Assembly (NCBI GenBank): GCA_964036295.1
Contig: OZ038462.1
Coordinates: 20,230,863-20,294,862, forward strand
Direction: 5' to 3'
From: Plumapathes pennacea
Lineage: Eukaryota > Cnidaria > Anthozoa > Antipatharia > Myriopathidae
DNA length: 64,000 bases
Of this stretch, positions 40,701-49,739 are shown one piece after another (the first letter of the stretch is position 1; each line of letters starts with the position of its first letter). Both the position numbers and the translations under genes were made by a program. The notes beneath the pieces are model-generated. The model was not told where the DNA came from, searched no databases, and saw only the letters and a list, made by a program, of their open reading frames with translations.

Positions 40701-43700
40701 AATCAGCAAGGGCCAAACATGCATGTTGTCTGCTTTAGAGAGGTGACCGTATATAAAGATTACCAGGGCAATTAAGTTTGAACGGAGCAGCTTCATTTTG
40801 AACTGACAAAAAGAACACTTTATTATCAAAGTTCCAGCTCACTGTTTGAACAGTTAAGCTGAAACTATAACTTACTTTGTGTATATATGTTGTAGTTGGA
40901 AATTTTCTCTTGGTTCAAAAAATTGATTCTGGTTTGAAAACATTAACCTAGTTGAATAATTTGTGACTTTTCAGTTTTTACTGACATTTCCCAATTTCTA
41001 TCGGAATCTATCAGGTTTCTATCAGAATGGCGACACAAACATTACGTCACATTTGAGCTGAAGAAATGCGGCTCAAGTTCGACTCAGAGTGGAAACCGTT
41101 TTTCTGGCCTGCCCGTTTTACTGCCGTTATTTCCTTTGTCTGCGCATTTCCAATCAAAACAACACGGATCACACACATGAAAAGTCGGGAAATCCAGGCA
41201 TCATACAGCCATGGGAAATTATTGGTCCTTACCGTAATGCCAGTGTAAACTTCTTCGCTATTTTTATATGCTGACCAATCTTTGTTCTTTCCTTTCTTGA
41301 ACCTCCCACGAATTCGACAAGAGATCTGAAAAGACAATATAGTGATTTGGTTAATATTAATATGATAAGACCAATACATAGAACCGTTTTCAGATGACTC
41401 AAAAGTAATATTGCGTGATTTATTTGGTATTTTGCTGCAGTACACTTTTGGATTGAAAGCATTCTTGGCCGATCAGAAACAAATTCAAAACATGAGTGCA
41501 AACTTCAAGCATGTCAATGGCGATGATGTTTCCTCACATGCACTTACTAAATGGTTTCTTCTTTAAAATATAACCAGCTTTATTATATGGCACTGATATT
41601 ACGCATGCTACAACTGGTCAATTTTACCGGTCCATAACTTACTGTATGGACTGCAAAATTAGTTTGCGCATGTGGATCGCAAAGTATGTTGGCTCTTGAT
41701 TGGTTGAAAGTGCTTCTATGGCTTTGATTTTTAACAGTCATTCGAAAACCACCATGTAGTAAGGCTGTCAAACTACATTTTAACTGTTTAAAACCAAAAA
41801 GCTTAACATGCAGGTCCTCTTGACCTTCTACTGTAAGAAGAAAATGCACAAGTGATTTAGTGAGAAATAATAGTTTAATTTTCATTCCCAAGTTCAAAAT
41901 ACAGACTCTCTCTACCTTTTAAGAGGAAATTGTACGAGTGATGTAGTAAGAATTGATAGTTTAATCAGCTATCATATGAGCAAGGTATCAAAAGCCAAGT
42001 TCTCCTTACTGTATGGTATATTTGTGCTTCCGAAACCAAAGCAGAAAATTGATTTTGATCACTCCTGGGAGTGAAAGGGTTAAGAAGGTATCGAAGTTCT
42101 CCTTACTGTATAATACATTTGTGATGAGAAACTGAAAGAGAAAATTGAAGTTGATCACTCTTGGGAGTGGAAGCAATACATACAATAGTCTCACTGCTGT
42201 GTTTGTTTTTGCTTTGTTCTTTTTTTCATAAAAATTATACTTAAAATGCAAAAAGAATTAACTAATTCCCTCAATGATCACGTGATTATGTTATTAAAAT
42301 GAGCACAGCATCTTTAGTTCAGGAGTTGAAAATTGAACCTGACATATCTTTTGGCAGTAAATGGGGGCTCAAGGTTCTCCTTGATCCCAAGTTTACCCTA
42401 TTTCAGACCTGCATCCACAAATTTCAACTCTACTGTATTTCGGACCTGTACAGTATCCAAAAATTTCCCCTATTACAGATTAACATAATAGCAAAACCAA
42501 CAAAATCTACCACCCTATTCAGGACCAAAATGACGACAAAACTATATCCTATTCTCAAACTAGCCCAGTTAAGTACTAATGATACCCTTTAGAGCAGCAC
42601 ATACTGTACATGGTACTACGTACACCTATACAAGTCCCCCCCCCCCCCCCCCCCCCTCCCCTCCCTACCCAGGATAAGGGTAAGAAAACCTGGGCAGATA
42701 ATACAGTGGTGTGACTTCACAAACTAAACTGTGACATAAAATATTGTATTTGAGGGAACACCTTGAAATTTAAATTTAAATCTGAATTCAGAACATAATA
42801 TCACCACAGTAGGGTTATAATATTTCTTTGAATGTGATTGTTGCATAAACTTTCATGTCATTAATTAAACACTTTAATTTGTTTTGCAATCAGACACTCA
42901 GGAATTGCCAATCATAATGAAACTTACTAATTGCATCAAACAGAAACTTTGCCAGAAACCTTTAACTGTAAAACTGAGAATTTTTCCAATAATTATTATT
43001 GCTCTATTAATATTTGTGTAAGCTGCCTGAGTATGCCCAGTATTATTCTCAGAAATTGTTGAAAACTGTTGAAGCTTTGTAATCTCTGTGATGCTGTGAC
43101 GCATGATATCCAATTTTATAATCACTCATATAATGTCATTCAGACCAAACCCAACTCCAATCAGTCAAAATGGATGCAGTCAAATCTGTATGAAACCGAG
43201 TGCTGAGTAGTGCGCAACATAGCACTGTTTAATTTTAACAAAATAATTATTAGCCAAAACACCGACATAACGAACATTTTGGCCATTGTAACAAATCCCC
43301 AAGTTATAATTACAAACTCATAACCCCAGTCCCGTGCATCATTATATTGGGATTTACTGTACTTTAATTCATACTCACAGTAGTTCCAGCCTTGAAGTCA
43401 TGTTCCAATTCCTTTATCTCAAAAGACTTAGTTTTCTTGTCCAGTTTAACTGGAACCTCAATTCCGTCAATGAGCCAAGAAGCTTCAAGTTCAACCTTTT
43501 TGGATGGCTTGCCAGTGAGAGTACATTGAGCAAAAACTTCGACTCTCTTTCCACCTACTCCTGGGTTCACTACAGCTCTGGTCCCCACCTTGATGCTAGG
43601 ATCAGGGGTGGGAACCAGTGGAGCTGTGATGCACAAAAAAAAAAAAAACAGATTTCTTCAGTTACACTTATAAATAATAATTATTATGTCTATTCATTAT

Positions 43701-44468
43701 TACTTTTAAAAAGTCAGACTAGAGTCAAATAAAGTTTGATTTGGCCTAGGTGTAGTGCACTTTCAGCTTATCCATATCAACCTTGAAGTAATGATAGATA
43801 ATACATAATATACTTTAATCAGTACAGGTTTGTTTAATACATAATATATTTTAATCAGTATAGTTTAGCATCCAAATACCATGGACAGTATGAACAAAGT
43901 GGACTAACTTGCAAATCATACAATATTGTTAGTAAACTGAATGCTATACCGAACCAATCTTGAAATAAAAAATTTCCCTCCAATACGATATAATAATATA
44001 TAATAATGAACAAAGTGGACTAACTTGCAAATCATACAATATTGTTAGTAAACTGAATACTATACCGAACCAATCTTGAAATAAAAAAATTCCCTCCAAT
44101 ATGATATAATAATAATTTATTCTAGACAATGCAAACAATAACAAATAAAAGGAAAAACAGTCAAGTTTGTTGTTAGAAAGCTGTAAGGCATAAGGTGTGC
44201 ATGTGATGATGAGTCAGATTTGTCATCACACAAACTCTCTACCTTAACAAGAATGATTTGCTACCATGTGTCATTACAGGTATTATAATTATATGTACAT
44301 GATTGTATTATTGAGATTTATATTATGTTTATATCACAATATATCACAACATACGTGGTGGAACTGTTGTTGGTGCAGCTGAAAAAGAAAGAAAGCTTCT
44401 TTAAATGGGTTGGATCTTCATTACACAGGAAAAAACATGTAAGGCATGCATAGATACTGCATTCACAG

Positions 44469-44511
<43 letters not shown>

Positions 44512-47500
44512 ATGGGTTCATACAGACAGAACTTGACAAACTGTACACAATGTACTGACTAAAATTACAAAAATATATGCCCCCTACCCACTCTGAAATT
44601 AAATCCCAACAATAATTATTAATATTGTAAACTGTGCAAAAATCCCTCTAATATTTACCCCCCACCCCAGCAATACTGATTGATAAATTTTGCCTTGGAG
44701 CTGAATTATCTCAAGATGTATTGGGTCAGGAGCTGTTCCAAATGTCAGCGTGAAGGTTTTAAAAACATTATTCTGAAATAAATTACCCCAGAACAGGCAA
44801 AACCTTTGGACAATTTTAGCTATTCCTATTCTGGAATACAGTCAAACACACCCTTACCACACATCCAATTACCAATGGTGACCCATACCGTACATATTTG
44901 TGCGAGATAAGGACACTATCCTTTTAGCCTTGCAACGTTTTAATCTCAAACTGGTCCTTCTCAAACTAATCAGCATTCAAATTTCTGTCAGGCTTACAGT
45001 ACTAGGATATATTTCCTACCCACTCTCCATAAAAACAATAGTCCTTTTGAACAAAAATATAAGCTCAGGGTTTATTACAGAACTTTATAGTACTAACTAA
45101 TACTTCTTTCCAGCACCAACTAATAATCAGCAGTACTTAATAATATTATTGGTACAGTGCATGATATTAAGACATACCTGTGGGAACTACACCTACAATA
45201 CAAACAGAAAACTTTTTATTAGTCCAAGTCAGTAAAACAAAGAATTAATAACCCCCAATACCTATTGTGAGGAAGACTGCAAGGCCAAGTGATTAGGGTG
45301 CTGGACTTGAAATCCAGAGGTCCCAACTTCAAGTCTCACTCTGACCACTAGCTGAACTTTGCAACCCAGGGATGGGGATTTCCATGGCAACCATAAATAT
45401 ATAGGAAAGGGGCTCTGGAAGAGAAGGGATGGGGTGTGGGATACTAGCAGATTACAAAAAAGGATTGGGGTGTGCTAATTTTGGGTCAGAGTGTGCTAAC
45501 TTGACTTACCATTAGGGTTGGTGCAGTAGCGAAGTTTACAAAATTCCATCTGCTCCAGCTCGTATACGTAGAAATTACCACAGTTTCGCACGTTGATCAT
45601 GACATCTTTGATGCAGGGATTGGAGTTCCACGAAAAGCAGACTCTCCTCGCCACTGTTCCCTCTTCATATTTAGGATGATCATCGACCAAGTATCCAGTA
45701 GCGTGGGTACTGCATCGTTTGACAGGAGGAGCACTTGTGGACATCACTGTTCCGCCAGCACCTTCAAAGCGGACCCAGCCGGGTGTCAAATCATTTGTAT
45801 CATCACATCTTATATTGCTTTGGTCAGTATTGTCTTGAGATCTGTCTGGCTCGTTCAGAACTCTGTGACCTCCTTTTCCTTCATCACAAGGTGTTATGGC
45901 TGCAACACAAGATACACAGAGGATAGTCCTTTCATGATACTTCTAAAAAACAGTTTAATTTACTATACCAGGAGGTCTGTGTAAACAGACGTCGTGTTTT
46001 GCTGATGTCCGGCAGGATAGCCTGCGAGCAGAACCTCCTTCAGCTTTCCCAACTAGAAACGTGGGAGGTAATGGAAGGTTCTCTGCAGACTGTCTCAGCT
46101 CTCAGCTCTTGATCTTGTGTCTCCGCTGACCAATGGCTCGGTCCCAGGCTTTTTGCTCGCGCCTACCGCGGCTGCGGAAAGCTCAAATTTCTTTTTTTTT
46201 TCTTTTTTTTTTTTTCTTTTTTTCCTTTTTGAATCTATTTGTATATATGAAAATAGCTTCTATTATGGCGTTCCGTTACGGACAAAAATATTATATTGAA
46301 ATTCAACACTCAAAGTCGAAAACTCTTCATTTGAAGTCGAATTCTCATGCATCGAAGTCGAAAACTCTTTATTTGAAGTCGAATTGTCATGAATCGAAGT
46401 CGAAAGGAAACGGAAATGCCTACGAGACATGTCACGCTGCATGTGTCGCGAAAGTGACAGATAAACCACGTGGTTCATGTCACTCCTTTTGCAGTCCGGT
46501 TCACAACTAACAACAAGAGCACCCAACGAGGCTATTTCTCAAAAGACATTTCCTTGTGCAAATACAATGGATGGCTTCCCAAACAATAGTTCTTTTCGGC
46601 CTTTTTTATGTTGCTGGCAAACACAAAGGTGGCAAATGGTTTGAACCCAGGAGTGTGAACAGTAGGTTGGTTGTGATCGTCCGGGTTAGAGTAGTCTCCA
46701 GAAAGACTGTTGTTGGTGACTGACGTTTCGACTACCTGAGCGGAAGTCATCTTCAGAGTCAAGTGAAAAGTATTCGTCAGATGGCGGTATATATGTCTCT
46801 GGTTGTAGAAGTGATTGGTCCGTTATGTCGGTCTATGGTTGGTCGAGTCGGCTTGGTTGTGTTTCGTTATTGGTCAGTTGATGTTCTTTTGTCCTGTTGA
46901 TTAGTCTATTGTTCGTTCGGTTGCGTTTGATGTCATCTATCAGTCGTTTGTAAGGTGCCGGTAGTTGTTGACATCTGTTGACAACACAAAGGTGTTCCAC
47001 ACTCCCAAGAAGGCAATTTCCGAATGTCCATTTCCCAGCAGAGCAGTCCCAGAAACATCTGCCAGCAACTGGTCAAAATCGCCTGTTTTTTTCCAGCTGG
47101 AAATAATAAAATACTGCTTCCAGGCTTTAGTATAAAAATTTTTTGGCCGCAGAAAGCGGTAGGTGGAAAATCTGTCTATTTTCGCAGGCAATGCAAGACT
47201 TAATTTTGCCAGCGGCCCGAAATGAGTGCTATTTTTCTGAGCCAGCATTGAAGGAAAAACAAAACGCCTGTCAGCACAGGATGCTGCGTGGAACGCATAT
47301 TTTGCGGAACAGCTCCGATGGGTGCTCCTCCAACAACATGTCAGGCCGTGAAGGTGAAGCCTAGGATCTAAGCCGGATAGTAATCCGTGCTGTCATAACA
47401 AATTTGCAGAGCCTTCCAAATGCAGATGGCAACCTTCACAACTTGCGGAATTTAAGCCCAGGAGCAACTGCTGAAGCAGGTACATCGGCCGTCACAACTG

Positions 47501-49607
47501 AACAAGAGCTGCGAAGAAGTTTTTATTGCATTCCGCGTTGCTAACAGCGGCAGCCGGCACATCTCGTCAACTGCATGGCTAACTGCAGTGCCAACCGGAC
47601 AGCAAAAGGCAAGGGAAAATAGCCGCTGCGATCGGCCGCTGGCCGTTTTACTAATACTGCTTCCTCGAAACCCGAAACTACTTAACACAAAGAATGCACA
47701 GAGAGATTTCCAGTAAAGGGTTTCCGTGCTATTATAACGAGTCAAAATCTGGTTAACCTCGCATGGGATATGTTTGTTGACACATGATTTCATGACCAGA
47801 TTGACTGTGGTATCTCTGAGTTGTTTGTTTATAAAAATTGTCTCGAGCGGGTTTTGTCGCTAATGAAAAATCGACCGAAAACTAAAGTCGACAGGAAGTT
47901 TTACTGTGAATCTATTTCACCACCGTTCGAAGAGCACAAGAAACAGGTTTGTTTGGCTGGAGTGTGTTACGTTAATACGAAACTATTATAACGAGTCAAA
48001 ATCTAGCTTACCTCGCAGAAATTTACAGAACGATTTGAAATATTTTGGCAAGTTATACTTTGCTCCTTTTATGTCGATCAGTTCAAAACAATCATATAAT
48101 AAACTGCCATGTTTGTGCATTGTGTTTGCGTAGCTGGCAAAGTATGTAAAACCCCGATCAAACGGTGATAATATTCGATGATAGTTCGAACTCTCACCCC
48201 CGTTTTAACACGAACTACCATGCACTATCATAGACTATCATCAACTAGCAAATAGCTTCACGTACGCTTTGCGGACCTATGATTGTTTCACATTGTCAGA
48301 TGATATGCGATGACGTAAATTGACCTAGCAAAGAACATTCAAACTCGGCACCGTTTGGCTCTGTGGAACATGCACGGATAAACTGGATTTTAGGGAATGA
48401 TTTTGGTTCGCGTTCCTAAGAGTGGTTTAGTGGATTCAATTATTTGATGGATACCGCTACGGGATTGGTAATAACTCCGTCGCCGCTAGTTATTTAGTCC
48501 CGACGAAACTTTCTGTGGCGACACGAAATACTTCTGGGAAGATACCAGGCCGAAACCAGAAACCAAAGCTACGATGAACTTTAGCCATAAAACAATGACG
48601 ATGACATCTGTTGCCACATAAAATGTTTCTGCTTATCGTACATTGCCTGTTGATCATGTAGTCTTTGTTTCGCAATGGCCTTTGTATACTAGAAATGAAA
48701 AACACACCGATATAGTCCTGAGCATTGATTTGCAGTCACAATTAAATAGACTGAACACGCTTGTGAACAAAACCGCAATAGCAGTGTAAACAAGTCTTGT
48801 GTTACATTCCTTGCTTTCAATTTTATATTTATCACAGAGCACGAATGCTAGAAGAAGCGCATTCAGTTAAAACTAGATATAATCAGGGATTACAGTGTGT
48901 TCGTGCTACTGAATCTTGGGGTTGTTATAAAAGCATCGTTCGTATATGAAGTGTGTATTTTGGTCTTTTCTCGATACTGTGTGATATATCGATTGTGAGA
49001 TACTGAAAGAGAAAATAATTAAAGTTGGTCACTCTTACTAGTGTCGGGGATGAAGAGGAATGATGGAAAAAGAATAACAGGAATTTTTGCAGCGGAATAA
49101 TGGAATAATGGCCTTGGGTTTTTCTGGAATAATGGAATAACGACATTTTCTTTGGAATAATCATCGACGTTTTTGACCGGAATAACGGAATAACGAGATT
49201 TTCTGGACTGGAATAATGGAATAATGAAACTTTTTGAGGTGGAATAATGGAATAATGAACATTTCATTATTCCTCTTCATCCCCCGATGCTAGTGCATGA
49301 AATAATTAATCTGTACAAGTTGCACCAGTCCTCTCTGTCTTGAACCGCCATGAAGCGGCCAAAGAGTGCTGAAATACTGAACTACGGCTCATCTTATCGC
49401 CACTATGAAAAGTCGACGATAGGTGAAGGCTACATGTGTACAGTTTCGAGTTCTCTCAGCTGTGTGATCTGACAAATTAAAACTTTGACAAGCGACTGAC
49501 CTTGCGTTACACAAAACACAGCAACCAGGATAAGGAAAGCAAGCCGCAAGGACTTCCTCTCCGTCACGGCCATCTCTCAGTTTCTTCAGTCACTTTTTAA
49601 AACTAAC
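28350..49607 (-). CDS. VWDE: VWDE-like secreted multidomain protein, copy B (complete)
   Basis: Eighteen coding exons on the minus strand, all with GT-AG introns and compatible phases, sum to 3315 nt (1104 residues plus stop). Order: signal peptide (residues 1-24), D8C domain with eight cysteines (25-154), beta-rich VWDE region (155-404), vWD domain opening with CITCGDPHITTFD (415-427) and containing CNCG (464-467), a linker with the furin-like site RRKR (637-640), an EGF-like domain (783-809), cysteine-rich segments, a cadherin-like strand region (978-1064) and a C-terminal EGF-like domain (1065-1101). Human VWDE is longer, with many more EGF repeats. No transmembrane segment is seen, so the product should be secreted, perhaps to extracellular matrix. 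The stop lies in exon 18; exon 19 is 3' UTR. Family assignment is from domain order; the function in this animal is unknown. Confidence 0.9.
29067..29105 (-). CDS. VWDE: Copy B exon 18: last coding exon
   Basis: 39 nt. Read in phase 0 it gives IGE and a TAG stop (29094-29096), then 27 untranslated bases to a GTAAGT donor. The stop is at the same place in copy C. The exon-exon junction lies within 50 nt of the stop, so nonsense-mediated decay is not expected. Confidence 0.7.
29106..29591. other. Copy B intron 17 with GAT-rich microsatellite
   Basis: From about 29235 to 29535 the sequence is built of imperfect GATGAT, GGTGAT and AATGAT units. The orthologous intron of copy C contains the long satellite starting near 62373, so the same seed expanded in one copy only. 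Confidence 0.8.
29592..29962 (-). CDS. VWDE: Copy B exon 17: cadherin-like segment and C-terminal EGF
   Basis: 371 nt, phase 1 to phase 0. Begins DKGPKFDMKSKYSVCEGQTF; DPEGTKVSFGLDEGP resembles cadherin-like 'DPEGD.V' repeats. It ends with an EGF-like domain, CKCKNGGKCLSD and RCECPAGFSGNRCQ. Confidence 0.88.
30140..30254 (-). CDS. VWDE: Copy B exon 16
   Basis: 115 nt, phase 0 to phase 1: KRACVINGICYGRQEFKQGD followed by VCLKCHPYMNRNEWTKYK. Four cysteines in a vWC-like or 'C..C' pattern seen after the EGF region of VWDE proteins. Confidence 0.85.
30468..30678. mobile_element. TTAA-type MITE (piggyBac-like) in copy B intron 15
   Basis: TTAA then CCCTTTCACTCCCAAG at the left and CTTGGGAGTGAAAGGG then TTAA at the right. 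A TTAA target and CCC start fit piggyBac-type non-autonomous elements. Degenerate relatives occur at about 31370-31540 and 41865-42170. Confidence 0.8.
30982..31221 (-). CDS. VWDE: Copy B exon 15
   Basis: 240 nt, phase 0 both sides: FEDGQAVADG, then YFVSVSNNGVDQSDEF and CASCEKSGKCVENIHK. Conserved VWDE inter-EGF region. Confidence 0.87.
31766..32140 (-). CDS. VWDE: Copy B exon 14: EGF-like domain
   Basis: 375 nt, phase 0 both sides (125 residues). Six cysteines in CPSDCSGKGQCKDGKCECNE followed by GFGAEDC form a compact EGF-like module of the tenascin/VWDE type, followed by a segment with GDGLCDLDKRKCKVIRLEG. Confidence 0.9.
32141..32801. other. Copy B intron 13
   Basis: No element or extra exon recognised. 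Confidence 0.6.
32802..33142 (-). CDS. VWDE: Copy B exon 13: furin-site linker and acidic segment
   Basis: 341 nt, phase 1 to phase 0. Contains GGGRRKRDLS (a consensus furin-type site, residues 637-640), then an acidic tyrosine-rich stretch (DTEDEERFYSEDDYEYDELY), then a cysteine-containing helix-like part (ARAKCTEVL, GKACGDLDVG, MEECLLDIR). The site suggests proteolytic maturation in the secretory pathway. Confidence 0.88.
33143..34559. other. Copy B intron 12
   Basis: 33155-33270 carries one end of the MITE family seen complete at 52242-52557 (GATGACTGTCGAAA, CCAATCAGAAA). About 33560-33680 is roughly mirrored at 34200-34290 (GACTCATGACTCAACG against CGTTGAGTCATGAGTC), suggesting a larger degraded inverted-repeat element of about 0.73 kb between them. 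No exon. Confidence 0.55.
34560..34699 (-). CDS. VWDE: Copy B exon 12
   Basis: 140 nt, phase 2 to phase 1: IPAGQSLFYKLPAKV, then PDVCGSKENGNVGYLSCTVN. It leads from the vWD domain into the cleavage linker. Confidence 0.85.
34996..35346. mobile_element. Foldback MITE in copy B intron 11
   Basis: Ends GTTATTACACG and CGTGTAATAAC. An internal hairpin at about 35017-35118 (GCAATACGGC...GTATTTTTACGAGTC) folds on itself with a short loop around CTGCTTCAGG. Confidence 0.75.
35624..36053. mobile_element. Two tandem copies of one MITE in copy B intron 11
   Basis: Each has inverted ends (ATTTACAAGTGTATTTTACA and mirror). Copies run about 35624-35812 and 35830-36053 in the same orientation, separated by about 18 bp, with TCCCTGA after each. 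Confidence 0.75.
36279..36457 (-). CDS. VWDE: Copy B exon 11: vWD domain C-terminal part
   Basis: 179 nt, phase 0 to phase 2: AFFPSGADVRVQSRGSTYSN, then LTIPSDDFEKSAGQCGNNNN. The 'L.IP..DF....GLCG' type motif, here AGQCG, closes vWD domains in this family. Confidence 0.88.
36458..37250. other. Copy B intron 10
   Basis: A repeat lies at about 36785-37130, with partly mirrored ends (TACCGTAAATCCTC... and ...GCTTATTCGAGAATTTAGG) and G-rich tracts. No exon. Confidence 0.5.
37251..37439 (-). CDS. VWDE: Copy B exon 10: vWD domain core
   Basis: 189 nt, phase 0 both sides: IHVRIHRCWSVVCNCGVVIR, then VVKIDGCNG and a segment ending GGVTEFR. The CNCG motif and following strand match VWDE-type vWD domains. 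GTGTGT donor. Confidence 0.88.
37597..37663 (-). CDS. VWDE: Copy B exon 9: vWD domain
   Basis: 67 nt, phase 2 to phase 0: KYYHHLRVPGDYVLTKNLER then NFE. Fits the strand after GDPHITTFD in vWD domains (typically ...G.Y.L...). Confidence 0.85.
37664..38233. other. Copy B intron 8, downstream part
   Basis: 37850-37930 (AAACACGCGGG, GGGAGAACACGAGAG, CCACGAGG) is an end fragment of a repeat whose inverted relative is at about 51490-51545. No exon beyond the decayed duplicates upstream of it. Confidence 0.5.
38234..38387 (-). pseudogene. Two decayed duplicates of the vWD-opening exon
   Basis: At 38314-38387 the minus strand reads ITSVGISMGTCLTCGHFYLT then TFDG, parallel to exon 8 but with the DPH motif and both splice sites lost. 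At 38234-38279 a shorter piece reads FVIDPHVMTNDGK. Both lie in intron 8, downstream of the intact exon. An exon duplicated twice, with the extra copies decaying. Confidence 0.7.
38448..38521 (-). CDS. VWDE: Copy B exon 8: start of vWD domain
   Basis: 74 nt, phase 0 to phase 2: ITSQDVKSSKCITCGDPHIT then TFDK. The CGDPH motif marks the start of a von Willebrand type D domain and its calcium-binding aspartate. Two decayed copies of this exon follow in the next intron (38234-38387), and a MITE ends 23 bp before its acceptor. Confidence 0.9.
38545..38783. mobile_element. Harbinger-type MITE directly upstream of copy B exon 8
   Basis: Ends GGGCCGATTTT and AAAATCGGCCC, flanked by TTA at 38542-38544 and 38784-38786. 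On the minus strand it ends 23 bp before the exon 8 acceptor AG, so the branch point of intron 7 may lie in transposon sequence. Confidence 0.82.
38964..39017 (-). CDS. VWDE: Copy B exon 7: dibasic linker
   Basis: 54 nt, phase 0 both sides: SVGKRSLDKRQTPGTGVD. Two dibasic sites (KR) could be protease targets. It can be skipped without a frame change. Confidence 0.75.
39018..40152. other. Copy B intron 6
   Basis: No exon or clear element; an A-run lies at about 39813-39829. Confidence 0.55.
40153..40485 (-). CDS. VWDE: Copy B exon 6: Calx-beta-like segment
   Basis: 333 nt, phase 0 both sides (111 residues): ITPDTLTVRENEPGKAIVAS, later VIIEEEQLKSDE, then VLFSLVDDEIGESKFWKDYQ. The alternating beta-strand pattern fits the region preceding the vWD domain in VWDE. 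Confidence 0.85.
41233..41325 (-). CDS. VWDE: Copy B exon 5
   Basis: 93 nt, phase 0 both sides: ISCRIRGRFKKGKNKDWSAY then a segment ending EEVYTGIT. Completes the beta-sandwich begun in exon 4. Clear TTTTCAG acceptor and GTAAGG donor. Confidence 0.85.
41326..43378. other. Copy B intron 4
   Basis: Several decayed TTAA-type MITE pieces (41870-42170) and a poly-C run (42636-42656). Nothing coding recognised. Confidence 0.55.
43379..43623 (-). CDS. VWDE: Copy B exon 4
   Basis: 245 nt, phase 1 in, phase 0 out. Encodes PPLVPTPDPS, then a beta-rich segment with WLIDGIEVPV and ELEHDFKAGTT, matching the N-terminal Ig-like part of VWDE proteins. GTGAGT donor. Confidence 0.85.
43624..44354. repeat. 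Copy B intron 3 with 110-bp tandem duplication
   Basis: GAACAAAGTGGACTAACTTGCAAATC...CCAATCTTGAAATAAAA at about 43893-43970 is repeated at 44008-44087. Otherwise no exon. Confidence 0.75.
44355..44378 (-). CDS. VWDE: Copy B exon 3: 24-nt micro-exon
   Basis: Between a TTTTTCAG acceptor and a GTATGT donor, encoding the proline/threonine linker AAPTTVPP, phase 1 both sides. Skipping it would keep the frame, so alternative use is possible. It rests on splice signals and phase only. Confidence 0.65.
44379..45509. other. Copy B intron 2
   Basis: Contains (GAAA)n at about 44470-44511, a stretch homologous to window bases 1-540 (44665-45245), and the tRNA-Ser-like SINE head at 45273-45349. No exon. 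Confidence 0.7.
45273..45349 (+). repeat. tRNA-Ser-like SINE head, paralogue of 567-646
   Basis: GCAAGGCCAAGTGATTAGGG, GACTTGAAATCC and CTTCAAGTCTC occupy the tRNA-like positions, more degraded than in copy A. Same orientation and intron position as in copy A. Confidence 0.6.
45510..45899 (-). CDS. VWDE: Copy B exon 2: D8C domain
   Basis: 390 nt, phase 1 to phase 1. Starts ITPCDEGKGGHRVLNEPDRS and contains GWVRFEGAGG, RCSTHATGYL, RVCFSWNSNPC and NVRNCGNFYVYEL. Eight cysteines as in D8C domains. The paralogue is at 2944-3333. Confidence 0.92.
46306..46405. repeat. Short minisatellite in copy B intron 1
   Basis: Roughly 19- to 20-bp half-units of the type AAGTCGAAAACTCTTCATTTG and AAGTCGAATTCTCATGCATCG alternate about twice. 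Confidence 0.75.
49044..49287. mobile_element. hAT-type MITE in copy B intron 1 (same site as copy A)
   Basis: Same termini as 12304-12566. Target duplication TACTAGTG (49036-49043, one substitution) and TGCTAGTG (49288-49295). Identical location relative to exon 1 shows inheritance through the gene duplication. Confidence 0.85.
49501..49573 (-). CDS. VWDE: Copy B exon 1: signal peptide
   Basis: ATG at 49573; hydrophobic core LAFLILVAVFCVTQ; ends in phase 1 at a GTCAGT donor. The 5' UTR continues to 49607, where a TTTCAG acceptor indicates a further upstream non-coding exon. Confidence 0.88.
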
Positions 49608-49739
49608 CTGAAATAGGAAAAAAGGAGTTCCCGTAAAATTCATGTGTGACTACCTAGATACCAACCTCAATAAAAAACAATAATAATTCAATACAAATAA
49701 CTATATTAGTTTATTCACAGTTTAGAATACGTACACTGT

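Larger units (their letters stand above)
45900..49500. other. Copy B intron 1
   Basis: Holds a T-rich tract (46190-46225), a minisatellite (46306-46405), a fragment around 46718-46765 (TGACTGACGTTTCGAC..., GTCATCTTCAGAGTC) like sequence found beside Penelope-type retroelements, sequence shared with copy A intron 1 (48280-48870) and the hAT-type MITE. Open frames at 46940-47248 and 47452-47793 match nothing known to me. The copy A 6.6-kb transposon is absent. Confidence 0.55.

Noticed and set aside
46940-47793. Two minus-strand frames of about 100 codons in copy B intron 1
   Set aside because: No recognised family, and no supported splice partners; probably chance or decayed repeat sequence.
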